Shown: positions 1-8,510 of the stretch, one piece after another
Layout: the number at the start of each line of letters is the position of its first letter
Numbering within the stretch: the stretch's first letter is position 1
From: CBDFKS01 sp965248905
GTDB lineage: Bacteria; Chloroflexota; Dehalococcoidia; Lucifugimonadales; JAGWBF01
Direction: 5' to 3'
Assembly (NCBI GenBank): GCA_965248905.1
Contig: CBDFKS010000005.1
Coordinates: 237,920 to 301,919 of the forward strand
Length of the DNA: 64,000 bases
Position numbers and translations under genes: made by a program
The notes under the pieces: model-generated
Database searches by the model: none
Seen by the model: only the letters and a program-made list of their open reading frames with translations
Told to the model about the DNA's origin: nothing

Positions 1-70
1 CCCTCGGGGCACCGAAGCCTGCGCGCCTCATTAAATGGGACATCAAAGCCAAATCGTCTTTGTTCGCCAT
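1..70 (-). CDS. DUF1800-family protein, N-terminus only (runs off left edge)
   Basis: Read on the minus strand, an ATG at 70-68 opens a frame that stays open to the window edge (23 codons). It is preceded by a GGGAG ribosome binding site about nine bases upstream. The peptide contains LMSHLMRRAGFGAPR, which resembles the start of DUF1800 proteins as I know them (typically ALMAHLMRRAGFGATRDEL). DUF1800 proteins are often exported and often encoded beside DUF1501 genes; their biochemical role is not established. Only 70 bases are visible, so the call rests on this N-terminal motif and the ribosome binding site. Confidence 0.65.
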   Translation of the reverse strand, partial: MANKDDLALMSHLMRRAGFGAPR

Positions 71-350
71 GAAGCATTCTCCCTTCTAAGGTTGGTTTGT
101 CATTGGAGTGCCGTTCCAAGGGGACAAATAAAATAGCTAAACAGGTTTCTCTGGGACAGCAAGCCATGACAAAATCTCGCACATCGAAAGCTGGCTACTG
201 TCAACTGGGATATTCTAAACCATACGCTCTAGACCGTCAACAGAGACGAGGTGCTCAACGGCATCAGCTCTTTACGTCCTCTTGCAGTAGCATTGCTACT
301 CTGGACATTAAGGGTGACACCAATTAATGGGTGTGATTCCGTTGCAAAAC

Positions 351-374
351 GGGGCAAACACATAGGTTTGCCCC
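351..374 (-). terminator. Rho-independent terminator of the radical SAM gene
   Basis: A perfect 9-bp stem, GGGGCAAAC (351-359) and GTTTGCCCC (366-374), encloses a 6-base loop. On the minus strand it is followed by GTTTTGC, a short T run. It lies about 80 bases beyond the stop of the minus-strand gene at 455-1984. The rest of 71-454 shows no credible gene; a 76-codon TTG-initiated frame at 97-327 has no ribosome binding site and no recognisable motif. Confidence 0.6.
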
Positions 375-454
375 TTCGCTAATCTTTGACACTTACCCGG
401 GACGGCTTGGTGCCTGATCGGGTGTTGCACGGGTTGGGATGGCTAGAATGTCAG

Positions 455-1984
455 CTAAACACCCATGCCTATGGTGGACTGCTCGAGGCCTACGGCTCGA
501 CTGGAACCTGGGAACTTGGCGGGGTGTATACCCTCTCCCAGTCGTTCCTCTATCAGGTGACCACTTTCGTCGTAGTATTCGCCCTCGACGGACTCGAGAT
601 ACTTTGCCCACTTCGAGGTGCTCTTTCGAATTTCCCAGACCCAGTAGTAATAGGCCATTCGCTTGAGTCCGGACCAGACATCACCCTCACGGAACCGTCG
701 CCAGATCTGCAGGGGACTGTAGAATTTTTTGTATGCTCTGTTGATCTCGTGTTGCAGGGTGCTGGGTCGCATGTTCTTCGGCAGGAAGATCACGAAAGTG
801 CCATCCAGCCGGTCCCACGATGGCATAAGGAATCGATTGAGTGGGATGGTGGGCGCGTTGTGCTCCGGGTAACCACTCAGGGGGAACAGGGCTACATAGT
901 CAACGTCTGCCTCGATGGCGGAGTCTATGGTGGCTCTGATGCTTTCCACGGTGTCATCGTCGGAACCTAGCACAAAGGACCCCAGTACCCTCAGCTTGTG
1001 AGCCTTGATCTTTGCCAGGGCCTTTTTGATGCCGTCGCTGGTCTGCTTCTTGTTCAGTAGCTTGAGGACGTTGTTGTCGAAGGATTCCAGGCCCATGTAT
1101 AGGGTATTGACCTGCGCCTTCTTCAAAAGTGCAAGTGTCTCTTCGTCCCTGGCCACCTCCAGCCTCGTGAAGCAGATTCCGTACCAATCGATTCCTTCGT
1201 CTATGATCCTGTTAAGCAGCTCCTTGGTGCGGTCCCGATTTACCGTGAAATGATTGTCGACCATGAAGAAGTACTTGGTGCCGGTAAGACTCTGCTGGTA
1301 TTTTATGTCCTCGATTACAGCGTCTATGCTTCGCAGTCTGTAGCCCCTGCCCAACTCCCTGGGGGCGATGCAGAATGAGCAGTCGTAGGGGCAACCGCGC
1401 GTGGTCTGGAGGACCTGCCAGCGCATCCTGAGCTTCAATAGCAGCTTCCACCAGGGCCAGTTCATGTAACCCTGAATTAGCTCCAGATCAGGGGTGGTCT
1501 CAAACTCCGCAGTAAAAGGACGATTTGGGTTCTGACGGACCCTGCCGTTGTCCCAGTAGGAGACGCCTAGGACGTCGTTCAAATCTTCGTCGTTCTTCCA
1601 CTTTTCCAGGACCTCAGGAAGGGTCTCATCGCCTTCCTGGCGAACAACTACGTCGCAATATTGCAGGGTATCCTCCGCCATCACCGAGGCGTGAGTGCCA
1701 CCGATAATGATGGGCATGTCCGGGCGAACGGCCTTGATTTTGTTGATGAACTCAATCGTTGCGGGCATGGTGGAGCTGAAGGCATGAAAACATACCAGGT
1801 CCGATTCCATGACCCGGTCCCATTTGATAGGTCCTATATGCTCAACGAAGGCCTGAACGTCATACCCACGGTCTCTGACGATGGTGGCTATAAGAGGCAT
1901 TCCATATTCGGGGAAGACAGCGTGAGTGACCAGATTCCAGTAGGGCAGCTTAGCGCTGATGAAGGTCACTTTTTTGATATCCAT
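455..1984 (-). CDS. B12-binding domain radical SAM protein
   Basis: A 509-residue protein with the two-domain layout of cobalamin-dependent radical SAM enzymes. Residues ~20-145 form a B12-binding-like Rossmann region (IIIGGTHASVMAED near residue 95). The radical SAM core follows, with the [4Fe-4S] motif C198-x3-C202-x2-C205 in TTRGCPYDCSFC. The canonical DxHxxG cobalamin-ligand motif is not evident, as in many members that bind cobalamin base-off without a His ligand. The start is supported by GGAG nine bases upstream of the ATG. Relatives carry out methylations or rearrangements of lipids, hopanoids or natural products; the substrate cannot be told here. It is a single-gene unit with a terminator at 351-374. 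Confidence 0.85.
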   Translation of the reverse strand: MDIKKVTFISAKLPYWNLVTHAVFPEYGMPLIATIVRDRGYDVQAFVEHIGPIKWDRVMESDLVCFHAFSSTMPATIEFINKIKAVRPDMPIIIGGTHASVMAEDTLQYCDVVVRQEGDETLPEVLEKWKNDEDLNDVLGVSYWDNGRVRQNPNRPFTAEFETTPDLELIQGYMNWPWWKLLLKLRMRWQVLQTTRGCPYDCSFCIAPRELGRGYRLRSIDAVIEDIKYQQSLTGTKYFFMVDNHFTVNRDRTKELLNRIIDEGIDWYGICFTRLEVARDEETLALLKKAQVNTLYMGLESFDNNVLKLLNKKQTSDGIKKALAKIKAHKLRVLGSFVLGSDDDTVESIRATIDSAIEADVDYVALFPLSGYPEHNAPTIPLNRFLMPSWDRLDGTFVIFLPKNMRPSTLQHEINRAYKKFYSPLQIWRRFREGDVWSGLKRMAYYYWVWEIRKSTSKWAKYLESVEGEYYDESGHLIEERLGEGIHPAKFPGSSRAVGLEQSTIGMGV

Positions 1985-2237
1985 GGTTCACATCTCCTCG
2001 ATTATGTCTTGGGACCGGGACCTCTGTACATGACTTTCAGTCTGGGAGAGATTCAAGGACGCGATGAGTATATCTTAGTTACCTTGGCAAATGCAATAAG
2101 GAGTTGAGCATTTAAGCTGCAAAGTCGATTCACTTTTACGAGTTATTCGGTGGCTAAACGCCAGCGACTCATATACGATTACCAAAATCCTGGCAAGCTA
2201 TAATGAAGGTTGCTGCCGGCTACGAACCGGACCAGGT

Positions 2238-2528
2238 ATGAGGCGGGCTTCAATGACCTGCGAGCTTTGCGACCGCTATATGGAGCGTTTAACGGCGCAC
2301 CACCTGATTCCCAAGATGAAAGGTGGAAAGCATGGGCCGTAAGCCATGCTGTGTCCTACCTGCCACCGCCAGGTCCACGCCCTTTTCAGCGAGGGAACTC
2401 TAGCTCGCAAGCTTAACAGCGTAGACGCCTTGAAGACCGATCCCCAGGTAGGCAACTATCTGTCCTGGGTGCGGAAGAGGGCGGATAATTCCCACTTCAA
2501 AGTCCGGAAGTGGAAGGGTAGATACTGA
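2238..2528 (+). pseudogene. HNH endonuclease-like gene with an in-frame TAA
   Basis: One frame from ATG 2238 (or 2253) to 2528 reads as an HNH-type nuclease. The first part has CELC, AHHLIPKMKGGKHG; then a TAA at 2340-2342; then, in the same frame, LCPTCHRQVHALF and a C-terminal WVRKR segment. Together these give the paired CxxC zinc knuckles and the HH...H core typical of small HNH proteins (~95 residues). The stop is TAA, so it cannot be selenocysteine. The gene is either inactivated or carries a sequencing error. No repeat or recombinase lies next to it. Downstream, 2529-2817 holds no gene I can support. Confidence 0.6.
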
Positions 2529-2817
2529 GCATCCATTTCGCGCCTGACCGTCCAAGGGGTATCACCATTGGCCAAATGGGTGTTGACACCGTGTGCCTAA
2601 GCCAGGGCTCCTTCTACCATATATTCAGGTGATGTTCGTTCCCAGAACGATTGGCCACCATGTATCACAGACGCTGTGAGCGACAATGTGGGGATCGTGG
2701 GGCCGTATCGGGAGCCGCAAGCCCAAGTGCACGCCAAGACGGCTCTACGTGAGTTGGCGGTGACAGATGCGAACACGATACATTGCCTGATGAAACGGTC
2801 AAAAGGAGGACCCCGGA

Positions 2818-3753
2818 ATGGACTCTGAGAATGGCAGAGACACTCAGAACGGCGCTATGGAGCACTATTCCTTGGATGTTTCCCATGAGCGCGTTGAGAG
2901 CCTGTGGAGGCAGGTCCTAAACCACAAGAACTCATCGCGTTCCGACCTTACAGCGGTCAGGGCCAGTCGAGCCCGAGCTGAGATGGAACGACAAAAGGCA
3001 TCTAAGGAGGCCCTGGAGGCCACGAGGCAGACCTGCGATCAGCTAATCGCCGAGTCGGAGCGGCAGCTGGTAACGGCCAGAGAAGTAGAGCGCGCAGCTC
3101 AGATGAAGATGGTTGATGCTGATGAAACCCTGAAGCAGGCCGAGATGACACTTGGGGAGGCAAATACCTACCGCGAAAATATGATGGCCGAGGCTGACAG
3201 CTACCGTGACAAGGCCATGGCGGATGCGGACAGCTATCGCCAGGCGACTACGGATGAAGCTGACATCTGTCGCGAAAAGATCATGGCGGAAGCTCGGCAG
3301 GACTCCCAGAGGATCCGAGACGAGGCCATGGCCGCCGCGACCCAGGAGTGCACGGACCTCAAACGCCAGGTCACCTATGAAGTCCAGTCCATCCTGAACG
3401 AGGTCGACGCTATGAGAGCGGCGGCTCAAGAGGAAATGGAAGCGCAGAAGATATATGCTGAGACAGCACAGATCAAGGCTATGTCTCAGAAATCCTGCGC
3501 TGAGCTCATGGGAAACGTTGGCGAAGTTGCCTACCGGATGGACGGCGAAGACGACCAGGTGTCCTCGATGAAGAGCGTGAGCTCCTGGGAAGACGTGGGG
3601 TTAGGCGAGGTATACCAAGCTCCTGAGCCGACTACTACGGAGTCCGAGCCTGAGCCCGAAATTATCAACGGACAGCAGGAGAACGGCACTTATCAGGAAG
3701 AAGCCGAGGCCACGACCACCTCTAAAAAGTCCAAGGCTAAGAACTCTAAATAA
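2818..3753 (+). CDS. Long coiled-coil protein with repeated Ala/Glu/Asp helices
   Basis: A 311-residue protein preceded by AAAGGAGG eight bases before the ATG, a very strong ribosome binding site. Residues ~30-240 are almost entirely heptad-like, rich in A, E, D, K and R. They contain a short repeat of the type EADSYR-KAMADADSYR (roughly residues 115-165) that recurs about every 10-14 residues. The last ~80 residues are acidic and disordered (PEPTTTESEPEPE), ending in a Lys/Ser tail. There is no signal peptide or membrane segment. Coiled-coil architecture of this kind is seen in DivIVA-like or SMC-like cytoskeletal proteins, but no family motif is convincing, so the function is unknown. A strong hairpin lies 30 bases after the stop. 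Confidence 0.75.
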   Translation: MDSENGRDTQNGAMEHYSLDVSHERVESLWRQVLNHKNSSRSDLTAVRASRARAEMERQKASKEALEATRQTCDQLIAESERQLVTAREVERAAQMKMVDADETLKQAEMTLGEANTYRENMMAEADSYRDKAMADADSYRQATTDEADICREKIMAEARQDSQRIRDEAMAAATQECTDLKRQVTYEVQSILNEVDAMRAAAQEEMEAQKIYAETAQIKAMSQKSCAELMGNVGEVAYRMDGEDDQVSSMKSVSSWEDVGLGEVYQAPEPTTTESEPEPEIINGQQENGTYQEEAEATTTSKKSKAKNSK

Positions 3754-3783
3754 TCCCGCAAATCAGGTTCGAAAAGGTGTCAT

Positions 3784-3824
3784 AGAAAGCCATCCACCCT
3801 TAACGGGGGGCGGGATGGCTTTCT
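3784..3824. terminator. Bidirectional terminator hairpin between convergent genes
   Basis: A perfect 12-bp stem, AGAAAGCCATCC (3784-3795) and GGATGGCTTTCT (3813-3824), encloses a G-rich loop. It sits between the plus-strand coiled-coil gene and the minus-strand ThDP gene. A second, truncated copy of the hairpin (only the 7-bp GCCATCC/GGATGGC part of the stem) lies at 3995-4025 because the tandem duplication begins inside the left arm. Confidence 0.65.
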
Positions 3825-4200
3825 AGCATTTAGGCGAAGCCTAGTTGGGGAGAAGGTAGCCTCTACGGTTTAATCTCCCGCCTTGCGCCGAGCGACTGCT
3901 GCCTCTGCTCGGGGGCTGATAGCCCGCTGCACCACTACGTTGACTAGCGATGGCTTGCCGGCCGCAAAGGCCCGCTTTAAGGCTGGTTCCAGGTGCCATC
4001 CACCCTTAACGGGGGGCGGGATGGCTTTCTAGCATTTAGGCGAAGCCTAGTTGGGGAGAAGGTAGCCTCTACGGTTTAATCTCCCGCCTTGCGCCGAGCG
4101 ACTGCTGCCTCTGCTCGGGGGCTGATAGCCCGCTGCACCACTACGTTGACTAGCGATGGCTTGCCGGCCGCAAAGGCCCGCTTTAAGGCTGGTTCCAGGT
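3789..4200. repeat. Perfect 206-bp tandem duplication (terminator plus 3' end of ThDP gene)
   Basis: Bases 3789-3994 and 3995-4200 read identically over 206 bp. The unit spans most of the terminator hairpin, the intergenic spacer and the last 125 bp of the ThDP enzyme gene. The left copy therefore holds an orphan 3' fragment of that gene (3870-3994), while the right copy is part of the intact gene. Absence of any substitution means a very recent event or an assembly artefact at a short-read overlap. Confidence 0.9.
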
Positions 4201-5758
4201 CCTCCGGGCGTTCGACGAATTCTCCGTGGCCGCCTAATCCCTCTGCCACCAGATCATAGCGCGTTTGTAGCAGGTCGGTGGCGATCGCCCGCCCGTATAC
4301 GCCCAGCTGAATTTGTCGGTCTATGCCCCAGGCTGAGTCGTTGCCCAAGATTGTTACGATGGGCAGATTGTGTCGTACGGCGGTGTCGAACTCCATTCCT
4401 TGGAAGCCAAATGCGCCATCACCGCTGAAGTTAATCACCTTGGCGTCCGGGTAAGCTAGCTTGGCTGCCATAGCCGTCGGCAGGGACGAGCCCAGCATTC
4501 CCAAGGTGGGTATGTAAAGCCAGCGGCGGCCGTGTCGAGCACCGTGATGTGCCCTCCCGAAGTGACAATAATCGCCACCATCGAATACCAGAAAATCATT
4601 GGGCCCCAAAAGCTTTTCCACCGTTTTGTGAACGTACATAGCGTGCATAGGTGTGTCAGCAGTCGCCAAGGTATCCAGCCATTCCGCCTGGGCGTCACGC
4701 TCCCCTTGGAGCCTGTCCAGCCACGGTAGGCGAGGCCAAGAGTATTTGGCGGCCTCTTCCGTAAGCTGTCTGACCACCCCCTGCACATCCCCGACTATAC
4801 CCACGCTGACACCACGGTTCCTGCCGATCTCCGCCGCTGCGGGGTCCACCTGAATTAGTTTGGCTTCAGCCGCCACGGCTGGCGGCAGGCAAAACCCTAT
4901 GGAGAAGTCCTGCTTCCTGCCCAGCAGCACAACTACGTCGGCCTCGGCCAGCAGACCGGCTGCTCGGTTGAGCCCTCTTTCGAAGAATCCGAAGCAGTTT
5001 GGATGATCGTCGGATACCAGACCTCGCGCCTGGTCCTCTGTGAGCAGCGGCAGGTTGGTTGTTTCGATGAAGTTCTGTAAGGTCTCTCCAGAGTCGGTGT
5101 AAGCCGCCGGAGCCCCCGCCAGGACCAGGGGTCGTTGGGCTTGATGGAGCATCTCGATGGCCCTTTTCACCAGCTCCGGACTAGCACCGGCAGGGTTGTC
5201 TGACCGATACTCTTCCGGCTGATAGAAGCTGACATCCTCTTCGTTTACCTCTTGCTCCTGAACGTCCATGGGTATGGTCAGGTGCACAGGCCCGCGACGG
5301 CCGCTGAACGCAGTCCTGACAGCCCGAGCGATGTAGTCAGGGATTCGGCGGGCATCGTGGACCATCCAAGAGCCCTTGGTAACAGGGGCGGCCATGGCCA
5401 CTTGCTCGATCTCCTGCATGGCCCCTCTGCCCAGCTGGGACAGGTTGGCGGAGCCACTAATGGAGATGACAGGACTTTCGCTGTGCAGGGCATGGGCAAG
5501 GCCGGGAACGGCGTTGGCAAATCCTGGTGTGGTGTACATGCACACGCCCGCCTGGCCGGTGATGCGGCCCCATGCATCTGCCATATGAACGGCCGCTTGC
5601 TCATGGCGCGTATCCACGAAGTTGAAGTCCATGTCGTACATCACGTCCATGACGGGAAGGATATGGTCCCCGGCCAAAGTGAATATGTTGCGAACGCCCT
5701 CTAACTTGAGGGCCTTGCCGATGAGGTGGCTGCCGGTAATCTTGTTGGATCCAGTCAT
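4076..5758 (-). CDS. Thiamine pyrophosphate-dependent enzyme, acetolactate-synthase-like
   Basis: A 560-residue ThDP enzyme with the usual three domains: PYR (~1-180), central FAD/NAD-like (~190-330) and PP (~370-545). The catalytic glutamate that activates ThDP is E53 in DTRHEQ. The Mg-ThDP motif starts at GDG 446-448 and ends at N473-D474 (GNDSAWG). Relatives include acetolactate synthase, benzoylformate decarboxylase and glyoxylate carboligase. There is no small regulatory subunit gene alongside, so a catabolic 2-oxoacid carboligase or decarboxylase is more likely than branched-chain amino acid synthesis. Its 3' end is the part copied in the 206-bp tandem duplication. It is divergent from the flavin oxidoreductase gene at 5967. 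Confidence 0.85.
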   Translation of the reverse strand: MTGSNKITGSHLIGKALKLEGVRNIFTLAGDHILPVMDVMYDMDFNFVDTRHEQAAVHMADAWGRITGQAGVCMYTTPGFANAVPGLAHALHSESPVISISGSANLSQLGRGAMQEIEQVAMAAPVTKGSWMVHDARRIPDYIARAVRTAFSGRRGPVHLTIPMDVQEQEVNEEDVSFYQPEEYRSDNPAGASPELVKRAIEMLHQAQRPLVLAGAPAAYTDSGETLQNFIETTNLPLLTEDQARGLVSDDHPNCFGFFERGLNRAAGLLAEADVVVLLGRKQDFSIGFCLPPAVAAEAKLIQVDPAAAEIGRNRGVSVGIVGDVQGVVRQLTEEAAKYSWPRLPWLDRLQGERDAQAEWLDTLATADTPMHAMYVHKTVEKLLGPNDFLVFDGGDYCHFGRAHHGARHGRRWLYIPTLGMLGSSLPTAMAAKLAYPDAKVINFSGDGAFGFQGMEFDTAVRHNLPIVTILGNDSAWGIDRQIQLGVYGRAIATDLLQTRYDLVAEGLGGHGEFVERPEDLEPALKRAFAAGKPSLVNVVVQRAISPRAEAAVARRKAGD

Positions 5759-5894
5759 TCTGCCTCCTGATATGCCGGTACACTTTTAGCTCTGATTAGA
5801 GGAAGTGCAATACCTGTATGAGAGGTGTCGAAGGGATGGTTTGAATTATGGCGGAGATGCCGTGGAGCGTCAACCTACTGTGCCTTCGTCGCAG

Positions 5895-5923
5895 TTGCCG
5901 TCAACAAAACACCGTGCTATCAT
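5895..5923 (+). promoter_or_regulatory. Sigma-70-type promoter for the first flavin oxidoreductase
   Basis: TTGCCG at 5895-5900 and TATCAT at 5918-5923 are separated by 17 bases, 43 bases before the chosen GTG start at 5967. Both hexamers are close to consensus. Confidence 0.5.
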
Positions 5924-5966
5924 TGCTCCGTGGCCCGACGGTAATAACTAGAGGAGAGTGGAGCCA

Positions 5967-7130
5967 GTGGCCCTTCCTGAGCGAATGAAGTTCGGAATCT
6001 TCTTGGCGCCCTTCCACCGCGTAGGTGAGAATCCGACTCTGGCAATTGAGCGGGACATGGAGCTGGTGCAGTGGCTGGATACCCTGGGCCTTGACGAGGC
6101 GTGGATTGGCGAGCACCACAGCGCTGGCTGGGAGACCATTGCCTCCCCGGAGTTATTCATGGCGGCCGCCGCCGAGCGTACCCGCCACATCAAGCTGGGC
6201 ACCGGTGTTATCAGCCTTCCATATCATCACCCTTTGATGGTTGCTAATCGCATGGTTCAGTTGGACCACATGACCCGTGGACGAGTAATGATGGGTGTGG
6301 GTCCTGGCGCTTTGGTCTCCGACGCCTACATGCTGGGTATCGATCCGACGACTCAACGGGATAGAATGCATGAGTCCCTTGACATAATTATGAGGCTCTT
6401 CACGGAAACAGAGCCCATAACCTACAAGAGTGACTGGTTCGAGTTGCGCGAGGCGGTGCTTCACCTCCGGCCCTACCAAAGGCCCCACCTGCCCATCGCC
6501 GTGGGAGCTGTCACTTCGCCAGCCGGGCCATCTTTGGCCGGCAAGCATGGAGCGGCGATGCTCTCCATGAACGTGCCCAGGGACGTGCCTGGTGAGGCCG
6601 ACTTTTCGTACCTATGGGACGTAGCGGAGACTTCCGCAGTTGAACATGAGAAAACGGTCAGCCGTGACGAATGGCGTCTGGTAATTCCAGTCCACCTGGC
6701 GGAAACCCGTGAAGAGGCGATCAATGATGCCAGGATGGGCGGCGGATACTTTCAGCGTGAGTACTTGGAGGAGACCATAGGTCGCCAATCGGATAACAAT
6801 GTTCCCGTCGAAAAGATCATTGATACCATGGTGGAATCCGGCTCTTGGATTATCGGCACTCCCGACGACTGTGTAGAGGCTATCAATCGTTTGGATGAGA
6901 GGAGCGGAGGCTTCGGAGGCTTCCTGGTACTGGTGGTCGATTGGGCTCCTCGCGAGAAGATATTACGTAGCTTTGAGTTGCTGGCGCGTTATGTGATGCC
7001 TAGGTTCCAAAATAGTCTGGGTAACATAATAACGTCCAACCAATGGTCCCGAGACCACAACCAAGAACTGGAAACGCTGAGGGCCAGTTCCATAGCAAGG
7101 GCACGCGAGACCTGGGAAGCGCGCCAATAG
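5967..7130 (+). CDS. LLM-class flavin-dependent oxidoreductase (copy 1 of tandem pair)
   Basis: A luciferase-like TIM-barrel monooxygenase of ~387 residues that would use reduced flavin to oxidise an unknown organic substrate. Evidence is the N-terminal FGIFLAPFH, the GEHHSAGWE segment, the GTGV..LPYHHP region and MGVGPGA. I chose the GTG at 5967 rather than the frame-compatible GTG at 5958. GAGGAG at 5951-5956 is then correctly spaced, and the neighbour at 7262 also begins M-A-L-P-E-R. It is the 5' partner of a tandem pair, the proteins being similar end to end. Flavin monooxygenase expansion is known in SAR202-type Chloroflexota. Substrate not assignable. Confidence 0.85.
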   Translation: MALPERMKFGIFLAPFHRVGENPTLAIERDMELVQWLDTLGLDEAWIGEHHSAGWETIASPELFMAAAAERTRHIKLGTGVISLPYHHPLMVANRMVQLDHMTRGRVMMGVGPGALVSDAYMLGIDPTTQRDRMHESLDIIMRLFTETEPITYKSDWFELREAVLHLRPYQRPHLPIAVGAVTSPAGPSLAGKHGAAMLSMNVPRDVPGEADFSYLWDVAETSAVEHEKTVSRDEWRLVIPVHLAETREEAINDARMGGGYFQREYLEETIGRQSDNNVPVEKIIDTMVESGSWIIGTPDDCVEAINRLDERSGGFGGFLVLVVDWAPREKILRSFELLARYVMPRFQNSLGNIITSNQWSRDHNQELETLRASSIARARETWEARQ

Positions 7131-7261
7131 CCGTTACCTTCTTCGTAGTCGGGCAACGATAGTTATTCGTCAAACAATCCGGATTTGATGTTATAATGGC
7201 CCTCGGAATGGGGCTCAGCCAACTGTGACCCCGCACACATACGAGAGGAGAGTGTATTAGA

Positions 7262-8434
7262 ATGGCCCTTCCTGAGAGACTCAATTTCGGAATCTTCCTG
7301 GCTCCCTTCCACCCCTTGGGCGAGAATATAAAGCTGGCTCACGATCGGGACCTTGAGTTGGTACAGTGGCTGGACTATCTAGGATACGACGAGTGCTGGG
7401 TAGGTGAGCATCACAGCGCCGGATGGGAGACTATCCCCGCTCCCGATATTTTTATGGCGGTCGCAGCCGAGCGTACACGCAACATCAGGTTTGGCACGGG
7501 AGTGTATAGTCTACCCTATCACCATCCCTTTATAGTGGCCCATAGGATGTCGTTGCTGGACAACCTGACCAACGGTCGTATCATGCTTGGCGTGGGCCCG
7601 GGCGCCATGGTTACCGATGCCTATATGCTTGGGCAGGACTACGGCCTGGCTCGGGGCAAGATGGATGAGGCTCTCGGGGTTATCCTACGCCTCTTCACTG
7701 AAACGGAGCCCGTAACTCACGTCAGCGACTGGTTCGAGCTCCACGATGCCATGCTCCAAATCAAGCCTTTTCAGAAACCCCATATGCCTATTGCGGTGGC
7801 ATCTGCAGCATCACCGGCTGGCGTAGCTGTGGCCGGTAAGCACGGAGTGGCGGTACTATCGGCCAGCGTGCCTGCGGACATAAGGGGCCAGCCCGCCCTT
7901 CAGCACCTGTGGCAAATCGCCGAGGACGCGGCGGCCGAGCATGGAAAGACTGTTCGCAGAGAGGACTGGCGTCTCTCCATCCCCATCCACCTGGCAGAGA
8001 GCAAGAAACAGGCTATGGATGAGGCCCGAATGGGCGCTGGCCGCCAGCTGAGAGAGTACACCGAAGTGCTCCTCGGCCCGAACCCTGTAGCCAAAGGTCC
8101 TGTCGAAGAGGTCATAGACAGGATGGTAGATGCGGGTAGTTGGATAGTGGGAACGCCCGACGATTGCATCGCTGCCATCAAACGTCTAGACGAGCGAAGC
8201 GGTGGGTTCGGAACCTTCTTGGTGCAGCACCACGAGTGGGTCTCCCGGGAGAAGAGAATGCACAGCTTCGACCTGCTGGCGCGTTACGTGATGCCAGAGT
8301 TTCAGGGTTCGCTCCAAAGCGTCAAGATGTCCTACGACTGGGGAGTAGACCACCTCCAGGAGATGCTGGACTTGAGACACGCCGCTACTGACAAGGCCAG
8401 AAAGATCTGGGACGAGGCTCACCCGAGCAGGTAA
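7262..8434 (+). CDS. LLM-class flavin-dependent oxidoreductase (copy 2 of tandem pair)
   Basis: A 390-residue luciferase-like flavin monooxygenase, colinear with the gene just upstream: FGIFLAPFHPLGEN, GEHHSAGWETIP, LPYHHPFIV, LGVGPGAM and the late IVGTPDDC motif are shared. The ATG is preceded by GAGAGGAGAG. A perfect TATAAT at 7192-7197 lies in the 131-bp gap, without a clear -35 box, so the gene may have its own promoter as well as readthrough. The pair evidently arose by tandem duplication followed by divergence. It ends at a strong terminator (8473-8502). Confidence 0.85.
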   Translation: MALPERLNFGIFLAPFHPLGENIKLAHDRDLELVQWLDYLGYDECWVGEHHSAGWETIPAPDIFMAVAAERTRNIRFGTGVYSLPYHHPFIVAHRMSLLDNLTNGRIMLGVGPGAMVTDAYMLGQDYGLARGKMDEALGVILRLFTETEPVTHVSDWFELHDAMLQIKPFQKPHMPIAVASAASPAGVAVAGKHGVAVLSASVPADIRGQPALQHLWQIAEDAAAEHGKTVRREDWRLSIPIHLAESKKQAMDEARMGAGRQLREYTEVLLGPNPVAKGPVEEVIDRMVDAGSWIVGTPDDCIAAIKRLDERSGGFGTFLVQHHEWVSREKRMHSFDLLARYVMPEFQGSLQSVKMSYDWGVDHLQEMLDLRHAATDKARKIWDEAHPSR

Positions 8435-8472
8435 CCCACGGCTGGAAGATTGAGTTAGCCCTTCGAAGTAAG

Positions 8473-8502
8473 AGAGTGCCAGGCCAACGAGCCTGGCACT
8501 CT
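8473..8502. terminator. Bidirectional terminator between convergent genes
   Basis: A perfect 12-bp stem, AGAGTGCCAGGC (8473-8484) and GCCTGGCACTCT (8491-8502), has a 6-base loop and is followed by TTTG. It separates the flavin oxidoreductase pair from the minus-strand gene that ends at 8511. Confidence 0.8.
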
Positions 8503-8510
8503 TTGTATTT

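Noticed and set aside
97..327. 76-codon TTG-initiated frame in the first intergenic gap
   Set aside because: No ribosome binding site, no recognisable motif, and a composition like non-coding DNA.
386..970. 194-residue plus-strand frame opposite the radical SAM gene
   Set aside because: It lies wholly or mostly antisense to a well-supported gene and has no family features.
2340..2342. Stop codon in the HNH gene as a candidate selenocysteine site
   Set aside because: The codon is TAA, not TGA, and the position is not a redox residue.
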